Part shown: positions 45,936 through 53,794 of the stretch, piece after piece | Numbering within the stretch: the stretch's first letter is position 1 | Layout of the letters: each line of letters begins with the position of its first letter | Source: Acidobacteriota bacterium | GTDB taxonomy: Bacteria; Acidobacteriota; Blastocatellia; Pyrinomonadales; Pyrinomonadaceae | DNA: 62,306 nucleotides | Assembly (NCBI GenBank): GCA_029781855.1 | Contig: JAKOVX010000010.1 | Coordinates: forward strand, 1 to 62,306 | Direction: 5' to 3' | Made by a program: the position numbers and the translations under genes | The notes under the pieces: model-generated | What the model was told of the DNA's origin: nothing | Seen by the model: only the letters and a program-made list of their open reading frames with translations | The model's database searches: none

Positions 45936-47252
45936 CTAATTCAACGGTTCCAGAAATACCGTACGTTCGATCGCTTTCGGATCTCCGATGACCACAAACC
46001 TAACATTCTTCATATACTTCTTGGCCACCGCAAGGACGTCGGCCGGCTTGACGCCACGGATCCCATCGAGAAATTTTGCCGAATTTCGCCATCCGCCTCC
46101 ATACAGCTCATAACGCCCGAGTTCACCGGCCTGGGCCGCATTCGTCTCCTGATCGGCGTAGTAGGTCGTAAGGAAATACCCGGGAACTCCTGCAAATTCG
46201 TCCTCATCGATCTCCTTGTTCCGCATCGTCTGCATTTCGTTCAGCATCAGGGCTACGGACTGATTCGCGTCGACAGCAGTCACGTAGATATTCGCGGAGT
46301 TAGCTTCGCTGTTATCCATCTCCGCATTAGGTGCGTAGCTCAGATTTCGTTTGATACGCACCTCCTGATACACGCGGCTTTGCAGGATCGCCATCGCTAC
46401 CCGCATCGCGTAATAGTCTGGGCTGGCCAGCGACGGGGCCGCGAAAATGCCTTTAATATAATTTGTCGTCAGCGGCCGCCGTACGACGTCGAGCGTTGGC
46501 TGGGTAAATGAAAGGGGCGGCAGCGGCTTGTCCTTGTAATCACCCTTCGGCAAACCCGAAAACGACGAAGTTACGTACTTCCTAATTTCCGCTTCGTCCG
46601 CATCGCCAACGATCACCAACAGTAACCGCGACGTCTGCAGTAACGTCTTGTGATACGCCGCAAGGTCCGCCGGCGTAAATTTGGAAACGGTTTCGATCGT
46701 ACCGTTCGGGCTGTTCGAATATGGGTGTCCGGCGTAGACCACTTTTTCCTCGAGATCGCCGAGGGCACTGTCAGGGCTAGCAGTAGAGTTTCGCAGGCCC
46801 GCCAGAGCAGCATTTCTGACACGGTCCACGTCCTCGGATGTAAATGTCGGATTCAGAACAAGGTCGGTAAACACGTCCCACGAACGTCCAAAGTTCTCCG
46901 AGGTCGACGTCAACGACACGACCGAAAAATCGTAGTTTGAGCCGGAACCGATCACCGAGCCGGTCTTCGCTAGTTCCTTTCTGAGCACCTCGCGTGGATA
47001 TTTTTTGCTGGCCTCGACAGCAGCGGACAGGGCCATATTCTCGATCCCGGCATTCGCCGCGGTTTGATTGCGAACACCACCGCGAACAAAAAGGCCGGCG
47101 GAGACGGTCGGTGAACTGGTTCGCCGCTTGAAAATGACCTTGAGGCCGTTGACCTCAAATTCGCTGACGGCGGCGTCGCCGACAGGCTTTGTCTGGGAGT
47201 AGCCCGTGAAGACAAAGCTCAGCAATAACAGGACAGGTAGTAAAAACTTCAT
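45936..47252 (-). CDS. M16 metallopeptidase-fold protein lacking the zinc motif (non-catalytic subunit)
   Basis: A secreted (MKFLLPVLLLLSFVFTGYSQ) 438-residue M16 protein with both M16 halves (VSAGLFVRGGVRNQTAANAG; LLVIVGDADEAEIRKYVTSS; RPLTTNYIKGIFAAPSLASP). Where active members have HxxEH there is GIENMALSAAVEA, so zinc cannot be bound as usual. It follows the active M16 gene by 22 bases, matching the known heterodimeric arrangement (as in mitochondrial processing peptidase) with one catalytic and one substrate-binding chain. It retains a substrate-channel Arg/Tyr pair (SRVYQEVRIKRNLSYAPNAE). Confidence 0.88.
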   Translation of the reverse strand: MKFLLPVLLLLSFVFTGYSQTKPVGDAAVSEFEVNGLKVIFKRRTSSPTVSAGLFVRGGVRNQTAANAGIENMALSAAVEASKKYPREVLRKELAKTGSVIGSGSNYDFSVVSLTSTSENFGRSWDVFTDLVLNPTFTSEDVDRVRNAALAGLRNSTASPDSALGDLEEKVVYAGHPYSNSPNGTIETVSKFTPADLAAYHKTLLQTSRLLLVIVGDADEAEIRKYVTSSFSGLPKGDYKDKPLPPLSFTQPTLDVVRRPLTTNYIKGIFAAPSLASPDYYAMRVAMAILQSRVYQEVRIKRNLSYAPNAEMDNSEANSANIYVTAVDANQSVALMLNEMQTMRNKEIDEDEFAGVPGYFLTTYYADQETNAAQAGELGRYELYGGGWRNSAKFLDGIRGVKPADVLAVAKKYMKNVRFVVIGDPKAIERTVFLEPLN

Positions 47253-47274
47253 AATTTCTCTCTATCTAGCGGGC

Positions 47275-48795
47275 CTATTTCCCGATCAGATCGGCTTCGG
47301 TCATCTTCGCGGCTTCCTGGGCGGCACTCGAAAGCATCGCGACTCCGACGTGCGGCTTGCCCTTAATGTAGGTATTGATGTAGCGATTTATGTCCGATCG
47401 CTTGATCGCGCGGAGATTGTCGTAGTAGCCGCGGTAGTAATCGGTACCGGTCGAGGACCACCAAAAGGCAAGTGTGTGCGAATATTCGCTCACCTTTTCA
47501 CGCGAATAAAGATCGCGCGACTCGACCAGTGTGCGGGCGTTCGCGAGCTCATCGTCGGTGAAGTAGTCCGCGTCCGTGAAGTGTGAGATCTCGTTGTAAA
47601 CCGCGGCAACGGCCGCCTTTGCCTTGTCCGGCGTGGTCACGAATGTGATGCGGATCGGGCCGACGTTTCGCTGGGTGTAATAATGTACGTCCGCGGAGAC
47701 CGTCAGGCCTGAGTCGACAAGTGCCCGCTGGAACCGCGAGTCGGGCTGGGCAACGATGAACGAGAAAACGTCCGCCGCGTAGGTCGATGCGTTGTCCTTG
47801 CCGATCGACGGTCCCTGCCAGCCGAGTTGGATGATCACGTTGTCGACGTCCTGCGTGACGAAGATCCCTTCGCTTTTCGGCAGCGGCGGATGATCGACCA
47901 GTGGAAACTTAACGAATGGGTCATCACCGCGTTTCCAGTTGCCGAAGAGCTGCTCCGCCATCGCAAATGCCTTGTCCGGCTGCACGTCGCCCGATATGAG
48001 CAGCGCCGAATTGTTCGGCACGTAGTAACGTGACTGGATGAGCCGCATCTTGTCGGTCGTCGCGGTGGCAACGGTTTCGCGGGTACCGCCGGGGCTCTTC
48101 CGCGACGGATACTTGTAAAACAGGTGGTCCATCATCGTCCGGTCGAGATAATAGCCCGGTTCGGACTGCTGACGGTCGAGTTCGCCGAGCACGACCTGGA
48201 TCTCCTGGTTAAATTCCTGCTCATTGAATGACGGGTACAGCATCGCGTCGCGCATCGCACGCATGATCGTGGCAAAGTTCGGCGTCGTCGCCGTGAAGTA
48301 ATAATTGACGAACTCCTCCTGCGTCGAACCGTTACGGATGTAGCCGCTCTTGTCGAGGTCGTTCAAATAGCCGACGTCACCGATCTGCGCCTTTAGCTTG
48401 ACCTGTTCGCCGCAATTATTCCCAATGTAGTAGTCCATCCGGCCGATGCTCTTGGCGAGGTCGCAGCGGTAAACGCCGACCGCCTGGTTCGTCTTGAAGA
48501 ACATGTGTTCGTACAGGTGCGAGAGGCCGTTCAGCTCGGGCGGTTCGGTGAATGAGCCGTTGCGGACGGCCATCTCGACCGTCACGAGCGGCACGCCCGA
48601 ATCGGGATAGACGATCACCTCGAGCCCATTGGCGAGCGTTTTGGTGATATACGGTATCTTGTCCGCCAGCGGCGCGGCAGCGGCGGGCTTAGCTGCCGTT
48701 GCGGCGGCTCGGTCGGCAGCGGTCTTTGCCTTTTGGCCGAATGCGGGGCTGAGCGTGGACAGCAGCAGCAGAATTACGATCAGGGATCTTTTCAC
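47275..48795 (-). CDS. M16 family zinc metallopeptidase (catalytic subunit)
   Basis: A secreted 506-residue peptidase (signal MKRSLIVILLLLSTLSPAFG). The inverted zinc motif HLYEH is intact in NGLSHLYEHMFFKTN, with a downstream acidic ligand in the NQEIQVVLGELDRQQSEPGY region. The second half has the M16 C-terminal fold (NNSALLISGDVQPDKAFAMA). An Ala/Lys-rich spacer follows the signal. It probably pairs with the inactive partner just downstream to degrade peptides in the periplasm. Confidence 0.92.
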   Translation of the reverse strand: MKRSLIVILLLLSTLSPAFGQKAKTAADRAAATAAKPAAAAPLADKIPYITKTLANGLEVIVYPDSGVPLVTVEMAVRNGSFTEPPELNGLSHLYEHMFFKTNQAVGVYRCDLAKSIGRMDYYIGNNCGEQVKLKAQIGDVGYLNDLDKSGYIRNGSTQEEFVNYYFTATTPNFATIMRAMRDAMLYPSFNEQEFNQEIQVVLGELDRQQSEPGYYLDRTMMDHLFYKYPSRKSPGGTRETVATATTDKMRLIQSRYYVPNNSALLISGDVQPDKAFAMAEQLFGNWKRGDDPFVKFPLVDHPPLPKSEGIFVTQDVDNVIIQLGWQGPSIGKDNASTYAADVFSFIVAQPDSRFQRALVDSGLTVSADVHYYTQRNVGPIRITFVTTPDKAKAAVAAVYNEISHFTDADYFTDDELANARTLVESRDLYSREKVSEYSHTLAFWWSSTGTDYYRGYYDNLRAIKRSDINRYINTYIKGKPHVGVAMLSSAAQEAAKMTEADLIGK

Positions 48796-48880
48796 TTATT
48801 ACTCCGGGAATTTGTTTTCGGTGCCGCCCTTGTCGCGGCAAAAAGTTTCTAATAATCTACCATACGGAGAGACAAAACAT

Positions 48881-49099
48881 ATGGAACGCGACAATTTGAT
48901 GCACGGAGCCCGCACGGCGTTGAATCATGATATGGATATTCGTGCCTGGGCCGAAGAATACATGAAAGAGCGGACACGCGGTGAAAATACGCAGATGAGC
49001 GACGAAGAGTTTGAAAAGTACTGGAAATACCACAAGCCCGAGATCATGCACGCCGGCGCCGCCGAGGCCATGGCCGCCTACCGCAACCGCGAAAAGTAG
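48881..49099 (+). CDS. Small hypothetical charged protein
   Basis: A 72-residue helical protein (MERDNLMHGARTALNHDMDI, WKYHKPEIMHAGAAEAMAAY), starting at ATG 48881 with GGAGA 11 bases upstream. The longer frame to 48629 is antisense to the M16 gene and was rejected. No family recognised. It is the last ordinary gene before the accessory region. Confidence 0.55.
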   Translation: MERDNLMHGARTALNHDMDIRAWAEEYMKERTRGENTQMSDEEFEKYWKYHKPEIMHAGAAEAMAAYRNREK

Positions 49100-49131
49100 G
49101 TCGTTGGCGGGCGGCGGCGGGCCTTTGTACA

Positions 49132-49341
49132 GGAACAGGGGGTGGAACAAACTAAGTTGCTAACTGTTGATCTCACACGTGTTGCGGGATCGGTTTGTTC
49201 CACCGGAACACGGAATTGGGTAGTGGAACAAAACTGCCGTTTCTGTGGAAAACGTCGCAACCTCTGTTCTCTCACAATTTAGCCGATCGCGGCCCGGCTC
49301 GCCGCTGTTCCGGGTTTCCACAGTTGTTCCGTTTTTGTTCC
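49132..49341. repeat. Array of GGAACA/TGTTCC hexamers with long inverted repeats
   Basis: Eight exact hexamers: GGAACA at 49132, 49144, 49205 and 49225; TGTTCC at 49196, 49306, 49325 and 49336. They include a perfect 12-bp inverted repeat (GGTGGAACAAAC 49141-49152 with GTTTGTTCCACC 49193-49204) and a perfect 9-bp one (CTGTGGAAA 49243-49251 with TTTCCACAG 49315-49323). The function is unknown: a protein-binding array, an att-type recombination region or element ends are all possible. Confidence 0.6.
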
Positions 49342-49490
49342 GCTCCGGTCGGTCAAGATTCGACTTAGTTGCGGGGCATTGCAAAAGCCCCGCACCCGAT
49401 CTGCCAACGCAAATGGGCTACGTCCGAGACAAAAGATCGCCCACACCAAAAAGCGAAGCCGTCCCGCGCGTAACGATCACCGATCCTGTC

Positions 49491-49580
49491 AGAACCGGGA
49501 GAGCTATCGACCGGGTTCTTCAAAGCTCCCCGCCTTGGTAAAGGAGGCGTTGATCTAGCTCTCCTCCTTCCCGAGGAGGA
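49491..49580. repeat. Hairpin-rich REP-like remnant
   Basis: Nested imperfect stems: AGAACC (49491-49496) with GGTTCT (49514-49519); a CCTT/AAGG stem in the Pro-like run CGCCTTGGTAAAGGAGGCG (49531-49549); TCCTCC (49562-49567) with GGAGGA (49575-49580). This resembles degraded REP or transposon-end sequence. No transposase is present. Confidence 0.4.
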
Positions 49581-49701
49581 CTGGCATTCGTTTCGGATGA
49601 CGAGGTGCTGGGAGAGCCCGAAATGCTACTCCTCAAAGTCATCTGGCTGCACGCCTTGTAACTCACATTCATTATCAAACCCCACCGATCGCCGTCCGGG
49701 A

Positions 49702-49753
49702 ATAGTCGATTTTGGACTATGCGAAATCGGACTATAGGCTTCGGGTAGCCGAA
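49702..49753 (+). promoter_or_regulatory. Putative operator/promoter and leader hairpin of the XRE controller gene
   Basis: ATAGTC (49702-49707) and GACTAT (49715-49720) form a dyad; a further GACTAT is at 49730-49735, 15 bases on. A weak promoter (TTTTGG 49710-49715, 17-base gap, TATAGG 49733-49738) is interleaved with them. The leader carries TTCGG-GTAG-CCGAA (49740-49753). No Shine-Dalgarno precedes the ATG at 49762. The arrangement fits autoregulation by a restriction-system controller protein. Confidence 0.5.
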
Positions 49754-49761
49754 ACTTATAA

Positions 49762-50025
49762 ATGGAAAAGTCTATCTATTCACACGAGTATTCGATCGTT
49801 CGTGAGTTATTACGGAATGCCCGCGAAGACGCGGGATTGACCCAAACTGAGGTCGCTGAAAGACTTGGGCAAACTCAAAGTTTTGTGAGCAAAGTTGAAC
49901 GCGGTGAACGCCGCCTCGATGTTGTTGAACTTCGAGCGTTTTGTCTTGCTATTGGACTTGAGTTTCCATCCTTCACAGGAAAGATCGAAGTCGTTTTAGC
50001 CGATCACGTGTCTCAAAACCGTTGA
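49762..50025 (+). CDS. XRE-family regulator, probable R-M controller protein
   Basis: An 87-residue protein with one Cro/C1 helix-turn-helix: LRNAREDAGLTQTEVAERLG, then QTQSFVSKVERGERRLDVVE. Size and position (first gene of the R-M operon, 17 bases before the methyltransferase gene) fit a C protein that balances methyltransferase and endonuclease expression. Classical Dcm/EcoRII loci are not usually described with such a controller. The GACTAT repeats upstream are its probable binding sites. Confidence 0.78.
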   Translation: MEKSIYSHEYSIVRELLRNAREDAGLTQTEVAERLGQTQSFVSKVERGERRLDVVELRAFCLAIGLEFPSFTGKIEVVLADHVSQNR

Positions 50026-50042
50026 TTAGTTCCCGATGAACG

Positions 50043-51323
50043 ATGAACACATCGCTTCCACAAATAAGTCCATTCGAGGACGGCGGCAATCCCTACGTTG
50101 AGACATGCTTCGGTCTTGACGCCGTACGCGCTTTGGTCAGGTTAGATATTCAAGAATACGAACGTGAGTTTCAGGTCAAGTTGGAAAGGGCAAATACCAA
50201 AAGACGATCAAATCCAAAAAAAGATGTCCGGCGTCAAGTCGGCGATGTTAGTCCGACTAATGAAAGCAGTGTAATGGCGTCAAGCAGCGCCAAGATTTTC
50301 AGTTTTATCGACCTCTTTGCTGGAATCGGTGGGACTAGGATTGGGTTCGAGTCAGTGGGCGGACAATGTGTTTTTACTAGTGAATGGAACAAATTTGCGC
50401 AGGAGACATACCGGGCGAATTTTGAAACTCATGAAGATCACGTATTTGTCGGTGACATTACAATCTACGACGAATCCGATATTCCAGATCACGATTTGCT
50501 TCTTGCGGGCTTTCCTTGTCAACCCTTCAGTATCGCGGGAGTCTCGAAGAAGAATGCTCTAGGTCGCCCACATGGATTTGAATGTTCAACGCAGGGAACA
50601 CTCTTTTTTGATGTGGCTAGAGTCATCGCGCGAAAGCGGCCAAGGGCATTTTTGTTAGAGAATGTAAAGAACCTCGTATCGCATGATCGTGGCAATACTT
50701 TTCGTGTGATTTTGGAAACTCTAGAGAATGAACTTGGCTACAGTGTGCACTTCAAGGTGATAGATGCACAGCATTTTGTCCCACAACATCGGGAACGAAT
50801 CATTATTGTAGGCTTCCGCGATCCAACGCACTTCAGTTGGGATGAGATGGTCCTTCCAGAAAAAGGTGGTGTTAAGTTAGGTACCGTGCTTCATCCCCAA
50901 GACGGCTCGGAAAAGTCTGAAGAGCCTTATACTTCTGGGCCGACGGCACTTGTCAATAGTAAGTACACTCTTTCGCCAAAATTGTGGGCCTATCTTCAGG
51001 CTTATGCAGAAAAACATAAATTGGCGGGCAATGGATTCGGCTTCGGATTGGTTAACGAAACCAGCGTGACGCGCACGTTATCCTCACGCTATTACAAAGA
51101 CGGATCTGAAATACTAGTGTCTCAAGGACCAAGAAAGCGTCCGAGGCGACTGACCCCTCGGGAATGTGCTCGTTTGATGGGATTTCCCGACACTTTCAAA
51201 ATCCCTGTCAGTGATACCCAAGCATATCGGCAATTCGGGAACAGTGTTGCCGTACCTGTAATTAAGGAAGTCGCAAGAATCATGAGCCCGTATCTTTCGA
51301 ATCCACCAATTGATCACCAGTGA
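50043..51323 (+). CDS. dcm: Dcm-like DNA (cytosine-5) methyltransferase
   Basis: Methylates C5 of cytosine. SAM motif [18 protein letters not shown] (about 88-104), catalytic Cys159 in [15 protein letters not shown] in [10 protein letters not shown] and motif [17 protein letters not shown]. The target-recognition region [17 protein letters not shown] and the tail [14 protein letters not shown]...[12 protein letters not shown] are very close to E. coli Dcm/M.EcoRII. CCWGG specificity is therefore likely (inference). The N-terminal ~85 residues are a Dcm-like extension. Neighbours vsr and an EcoRII-like gene support the call. Confidence 0.93.
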   Translation: MNTSLPQISPFEDGGNPYVETCFGLDAVRALVRLDIQEYEREFQVKLERANTKRRSNPKKDVRRQVGDVSPTNESSVMASSSAKIFSFIDLFAGIGGTRIGFESVGGQCVFTSEWNKFAQETYRANFETHEDHVFVGDITIYDESDIPDHDLLLAGFPCQPFSIAGVSKKNALGRPHGFECSTQGTLFFDVARVIARKRPRAFLLENVKNLVSHDRGNTFRVILETLENELGYSVHFKVIDAQHFVPQHRERIIIVGFRDPTHFSWDEMVLPEKGGVKLGTVLHPQDGSEKSEEPYTSGPTALVNSKYTLSPKLWAYLQAYAEKHKLAGNGFGFGLVNETSVTRTLSSRYYKDGSEILVSQGPRKRPRRLTPRECARLMGFPDTFKIPVSDTQAYRQFGNSVAVPVIKEVARIMSPYLSNPPIDHQ

Positions 51324-51346
51324 GGAAGTAGGGAAATCGGCTTAGT

Positions 51347-51802
51347 ATGACGGATGTAGTGGACGAAGAAACCCGACGACGCATGATGTCAGGAATCAGA
51401 TGTCGAAACACTAAACCGGAGATTCAAATTCGAAAACAGCTTTTCAAGCTCGGCTTTCGATACAGAATTCATGATCGAAACTTACCTGGCAAACCAGATA
51501 TCGTTTTGAAGAAATATCACGCGACTATTTTGGTTAATGGTTGCTTTTGGCACCGCCACAACTGTCATCTCTTTAAGTGGCCAACCACTCGGGCTGAGTT
51601 CTGGCATAAGAAGCTAAACGAAAACCACGAAAACGATTTGCGTAAGATCGAGCAATTGAAAATGAGCGGCTGGCGAGTGTGTATTGTATGGGAATGTTCG
51701 ATAAAGGGTTCTTTAGGCAAAATCGTCACTGTGGGCCGAGAACTTGAGTGCTGGCTAAAGGATATTAGCAACATTCAACTAACTAAGGAGATTTCGGAAT
51801 GA
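51347..51802 (+). CDS. vsr: Very short patch repair endonuclease
   Basis: Nicks next to T:G mismatches arising from deamination of 5-methylcytosine at Dcm sites. The 151-residue protein has the Vsr features RRRMMSGIRCRNTKPEIQIR, GKPDIVLKKYHATILVNGCF with the catalytic Asp, the zinc-site WHRHNCHLFKWP and the C-terminal GWRVCIVWECSIKG. Vsr genes accompany dcm in E. coli. It overlaps the endonuclease gene by 4 bases (ATGA). Confidence 0.93.
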   Translation: MTDVVDEETRRRMMSGIRCRNTKPEIQIRKQLFKLGFRYRIHDRNLPGKPDIVLKKYHATILVNGCFWHRHNCHLFKWPTTRAEFWHKKLNENHENDLRKIEQLKMSGWRVCIVWECSIKGSLGKIVTVGRELECWLKDISNIQLTKEISE

Positions 51803-53025
51803 AAAAGGGCTATCTCTCTCAGTACTTTGACGGTGTTGCTGCCAAAATCCTGAGTCCTGTTGAGGCCGACGTCCTTACTTCAAACCAACATGAATTCAAT
51901 GGTGTTGAGTCTCTCAAAGAAATTCTTGGAGAGCCCGACGGAAAAGTGCGGTACGGTGCACGGTTCATTTACCTCACGGATTTTGAGGACGATCCTCTAA
52001 TTGAGGATGGATTTCTAACATGGTATGACGCACGGCAGAAGGCTCGAATTGAACGAAAGGTAATGCGTTGGGAGTACAGGCTTTACTTTCCAGATAACTC
52101 GATTTCTCATGTAGCGAACGCAGGTGACATTCTCGTAATTGCCAAGTTGCGCGACGGCACACTACTGGCGATAGTTGCTGAATCAGATACCACGATAAGC
52201 CGACAGATCCTATGGCTTTTTGGGCTGTCTGATTTGTCCCATCCTGGGTTTTCCGTTCGCGAAGAACTTGAGACGGAACAGGATCGGATCGCGTTTGCGT
52301 CCAGATTTATACTCGAGAATATTGGCGTTGCAGTTGAATCTACGGAGGAAACTTGGCTTGACGATATGATCGCCAAGTTTGGCTCGACATTCCCTACAAC
52401 TAGTCTTTTTTCCGCATATTCACGGTCGACAGTTTCAGATGTCTCGGCAATCGATGGTCCTGACGACGTATTAATGGCTTGGATGGAACGCGAGGAAATT
52501 TTGTTTCGTACATTTGAAAAACATATTATCGCGGAACGTCTATCACAAGGCTTTGACGACGATGTAGATGGATTCATTTCCTTTTCATTATCCGTGCAAA
52601 ATCGCAGAAAGAGTCGCGTTGGCCTTGCACTCGAAAATCATCTTGAAGTAATTTTCGCCGAGTTGGGAATTCGCTACTCGCGCGGCAAAGTTACTGAGAA
52701 TAAGTCGAAACCTGACTTCGTGTTTCCCGGTCAGAAAGAATATAGAGATCAAGGGTACGATCCGAATACACTAACTATGCTAGGTGTTAAATTCACATGT
52801 AAAGATCGCTGGCGGCAAGTCCTAGCTGAGGCCGACCGAGTTAAGCGAAAACACCTTCTAACATTGGAGACATCCATTAGCCCGGACCAAACGGAAGAGA
52901 TGGAGGCGAAGGATCTTCAGTTAGTAGTGCCGAGGATTATACATGCGACCTACACAGAAAAACAGAGAACTTGGCTCTATGATGTTTCCACATTTACGAA
53001 TCTGGTCAAAAAACGACAACCCTAG
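51799..53025 (+). CDS. EcoRII-like type II restriction endonuclease
   Basis: A 408-residue protein, close to EcoRII (404). The N-terminal half (about 1-180, including WEYRLYFPDN, VANAGDILVIAKLRDGTLLA and ILWLFGLSD) matches the EcoRII-N effector/regulatory domain that recognises DNA. The C-terminal half (about 230-408) is the EcoRII-C nuclease with Glu near 279 (GLALENHLEVIF), Asp306 in SKPDFVFPG and Lys331/Lys335 in VKFTCKDRWRQVL. The spacing matches the PD-(D/E)xK core of EcoRII. Predicted to cut at CCWGG, needing more than one site in the EcoRII manner (inference). Confidence 0.92.
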   Translation: MKKGYLSQYFDGVAAKILSPVEADVLTSNQHEFNGVESLKEILGEPDGKVRYGARFIYLTDFEDDPLIEDGFLTWYDARQKARIERKVMRWEYRLYFPDNSISHVANAGDILVIAKLRDGTLLAIVAESDTTISRQILWLFGLSDLSHPGFSVREELETEQDRIAFASRFILENIGVAVESTEETWLDDMIAKFGSTFPTTSLFSAYSRSTVSDVSAIDGPDDVLMAWMEREEILFRTFEKHIIAERLSQGFDDDVDGFISFSLSVQNRRKSRVGLALENHLEVIFAELGIRYSRGKVTENKSKPDFVFPGQKEYRDQGYDPNTLTMLGVKFTCKDRWRQVLAEADRVKRKHLLTLETSISPDQTEEMEAKDLQLVVPRIIHATYTEKQRTWLYDVSTFTNLVKKRQP

Positions 53026-53059
53026 TGAAGATAAGCAAGAGACATAAGAAGGTCCGACC

Positions 53060-53527
53060 TTAGAGATTTATCTGATACTGAACCCTCTTCGTCCGCATTA
53101 TTGCTTCCAGTTCAGGGACTGTAAGCATCGCGTGCGATGGAGAGTCGGGATGAAGGCACACGAAACAGAAACGGAACTCATCGCCAAGGCGTTCACCGAA
53201 GTCGAATTCGTTCTGAGTCGCTCCAAAGAAGAAGCCTTTCGGGTTATTCGGCAGAAAGGCTCGAGTACATTTGAGTTCAATTAGTGTTACCTCGCCGATA
53301 TGCGTTTCAATCGCTTCCAGCGAAATTTCACTTCCTGCCAGTCGCGGAATATGAACCATATCGAACGACCGCGAGAAATTCTTCGGCTGGCCGAGCAGCT
53401 CTAGAATTCGTCGTCGCTCGTCTTTATTAACGAAGAAGAATCCTTGATTCAAGGACTCCATATATTGAATACCCTCTTTCTCCGTCGCGTTATTCTTTCG
53501 GGTGATTGTGAACGACTGGTCGGGCAT
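53060..53527 (-). CDS. Small D...ExK nuclease-like / DUF3883-like protein
   Basis: A 155-residue protein, second in a two-gene minus-strand operon behind an XRE regulator. A D56 (SFDMVHIPR) and E84-x-K86 (TLIELKCTR) are spaced like the PD-(D/E)xK nuclease core. The following KGFFFGATQNEFDFGERLGD, then FRFCFVCLH, resembles the DUF3883 pattern found in restriction-like and defence proteins. There is a strong Shine-Dalgarno (GGAGGTGA inside the regulator gene) and its ATG overlaps the regulator stop by one base. It converges with the EcoRII-like gene with 34 bases between. Family call is by eye; substrate unknown. Confidence 0.6.
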   Translation of the reverse strand: MPDQSFTITRKNNATEKEGIQYMESLNQGFFFVNKDERRRILELLGQPKNFSRSFDMVHIPRLAGSEISLEAIETHIGEVTLIELKCTRAFLPNNPKGFFFGATQNEFDFGERLGDEFRFCFVCLHPDSPSHAMLTVPELEAIMRTKRVQYQINL

Positions 53528-53754
53528 TAACGTTCACCTCCGAACGAAAACAGTTCCGGAATCGACAACTCAAACGCCGATGCGAACACGCCGACATTCG
53601 ACAGCGAGATATTTCTCTCGCCGCGTTCGACCATGCCGATGTACGTACGGTGAAAACCTGTTAATTCTGCGAGCTGTTCCTGCGAGAGGCCGCGGGCGGT
53701 GCGCAAGCTCCGGATGCGCTTGCCGAAGGCTTTTAGGAGATCGCGATCTGCCAT
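53527..53754 (-). CDS. XRE-family regulator of the small nuclease-like gene
   Basis: A 75-residue HTH protein (LLKAFGKRIRSLRTARGLSQ, EQLAELTGFHRTYIGMVERG) of the C-protein/Cro size class. ATG 53754 is preferred (MADRDLLKAFG); a TTG at 53769 is possible but lies in a leader hairpin. No Shine-Dalgarno precedes it, whereas the downstream gene has a perfect one, the pattern known for some C-R operons. A large inverted repeat lies 41-78 bases upstream. Confidence 0.75.
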   Translation of the reverse strand: MADRDLLKAFGKRIRSLRTARGLSQEQLAELTGFHRTYIGMVERGERNISLSNVGVFASAFELSIPELFSFGGER

Positions 53755-53760
53755 ATGGAG

Positions 53761-53780
53761 GGCAAGCAAGGATGCTTGCC
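53761..53780 (-). promoter_or_regulatory. Leader hairpin before the second XRE gene
   Basis: A perfect 8-bp stem, GGCAAGCA (53761-53768) with TGCTTGCC (53773-53780), tetraloop AGGA on the plus strand. In the minus-strand mRNA it lies 6 bases before the AUG and may control access of the ribosome. Confidence 0.5.
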
Positions 53781-53794
53781 GCTCCAGTCAATCT

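Larger units (their letters stand above)
49100..49701. other. Non-coding left flank of the restriction island
   Basis: About 600 bases with no credible gene. It holds two structured parts: an array of GGAACA/TGTTCC hexamers at 49132-49341 and a hairpin-rich stretch at 49491-49580. Both are described separately. Confidence 0.6.

Noticed and set aside
49762..53025. Complete integrative element or prophage carrying the R-M genes
   Set aside because: No integrase, transposase or phage gene is visible, and no tRNA lies at its edges (the tRNA is 5 kb away); only repeat-rich flanks are seen.
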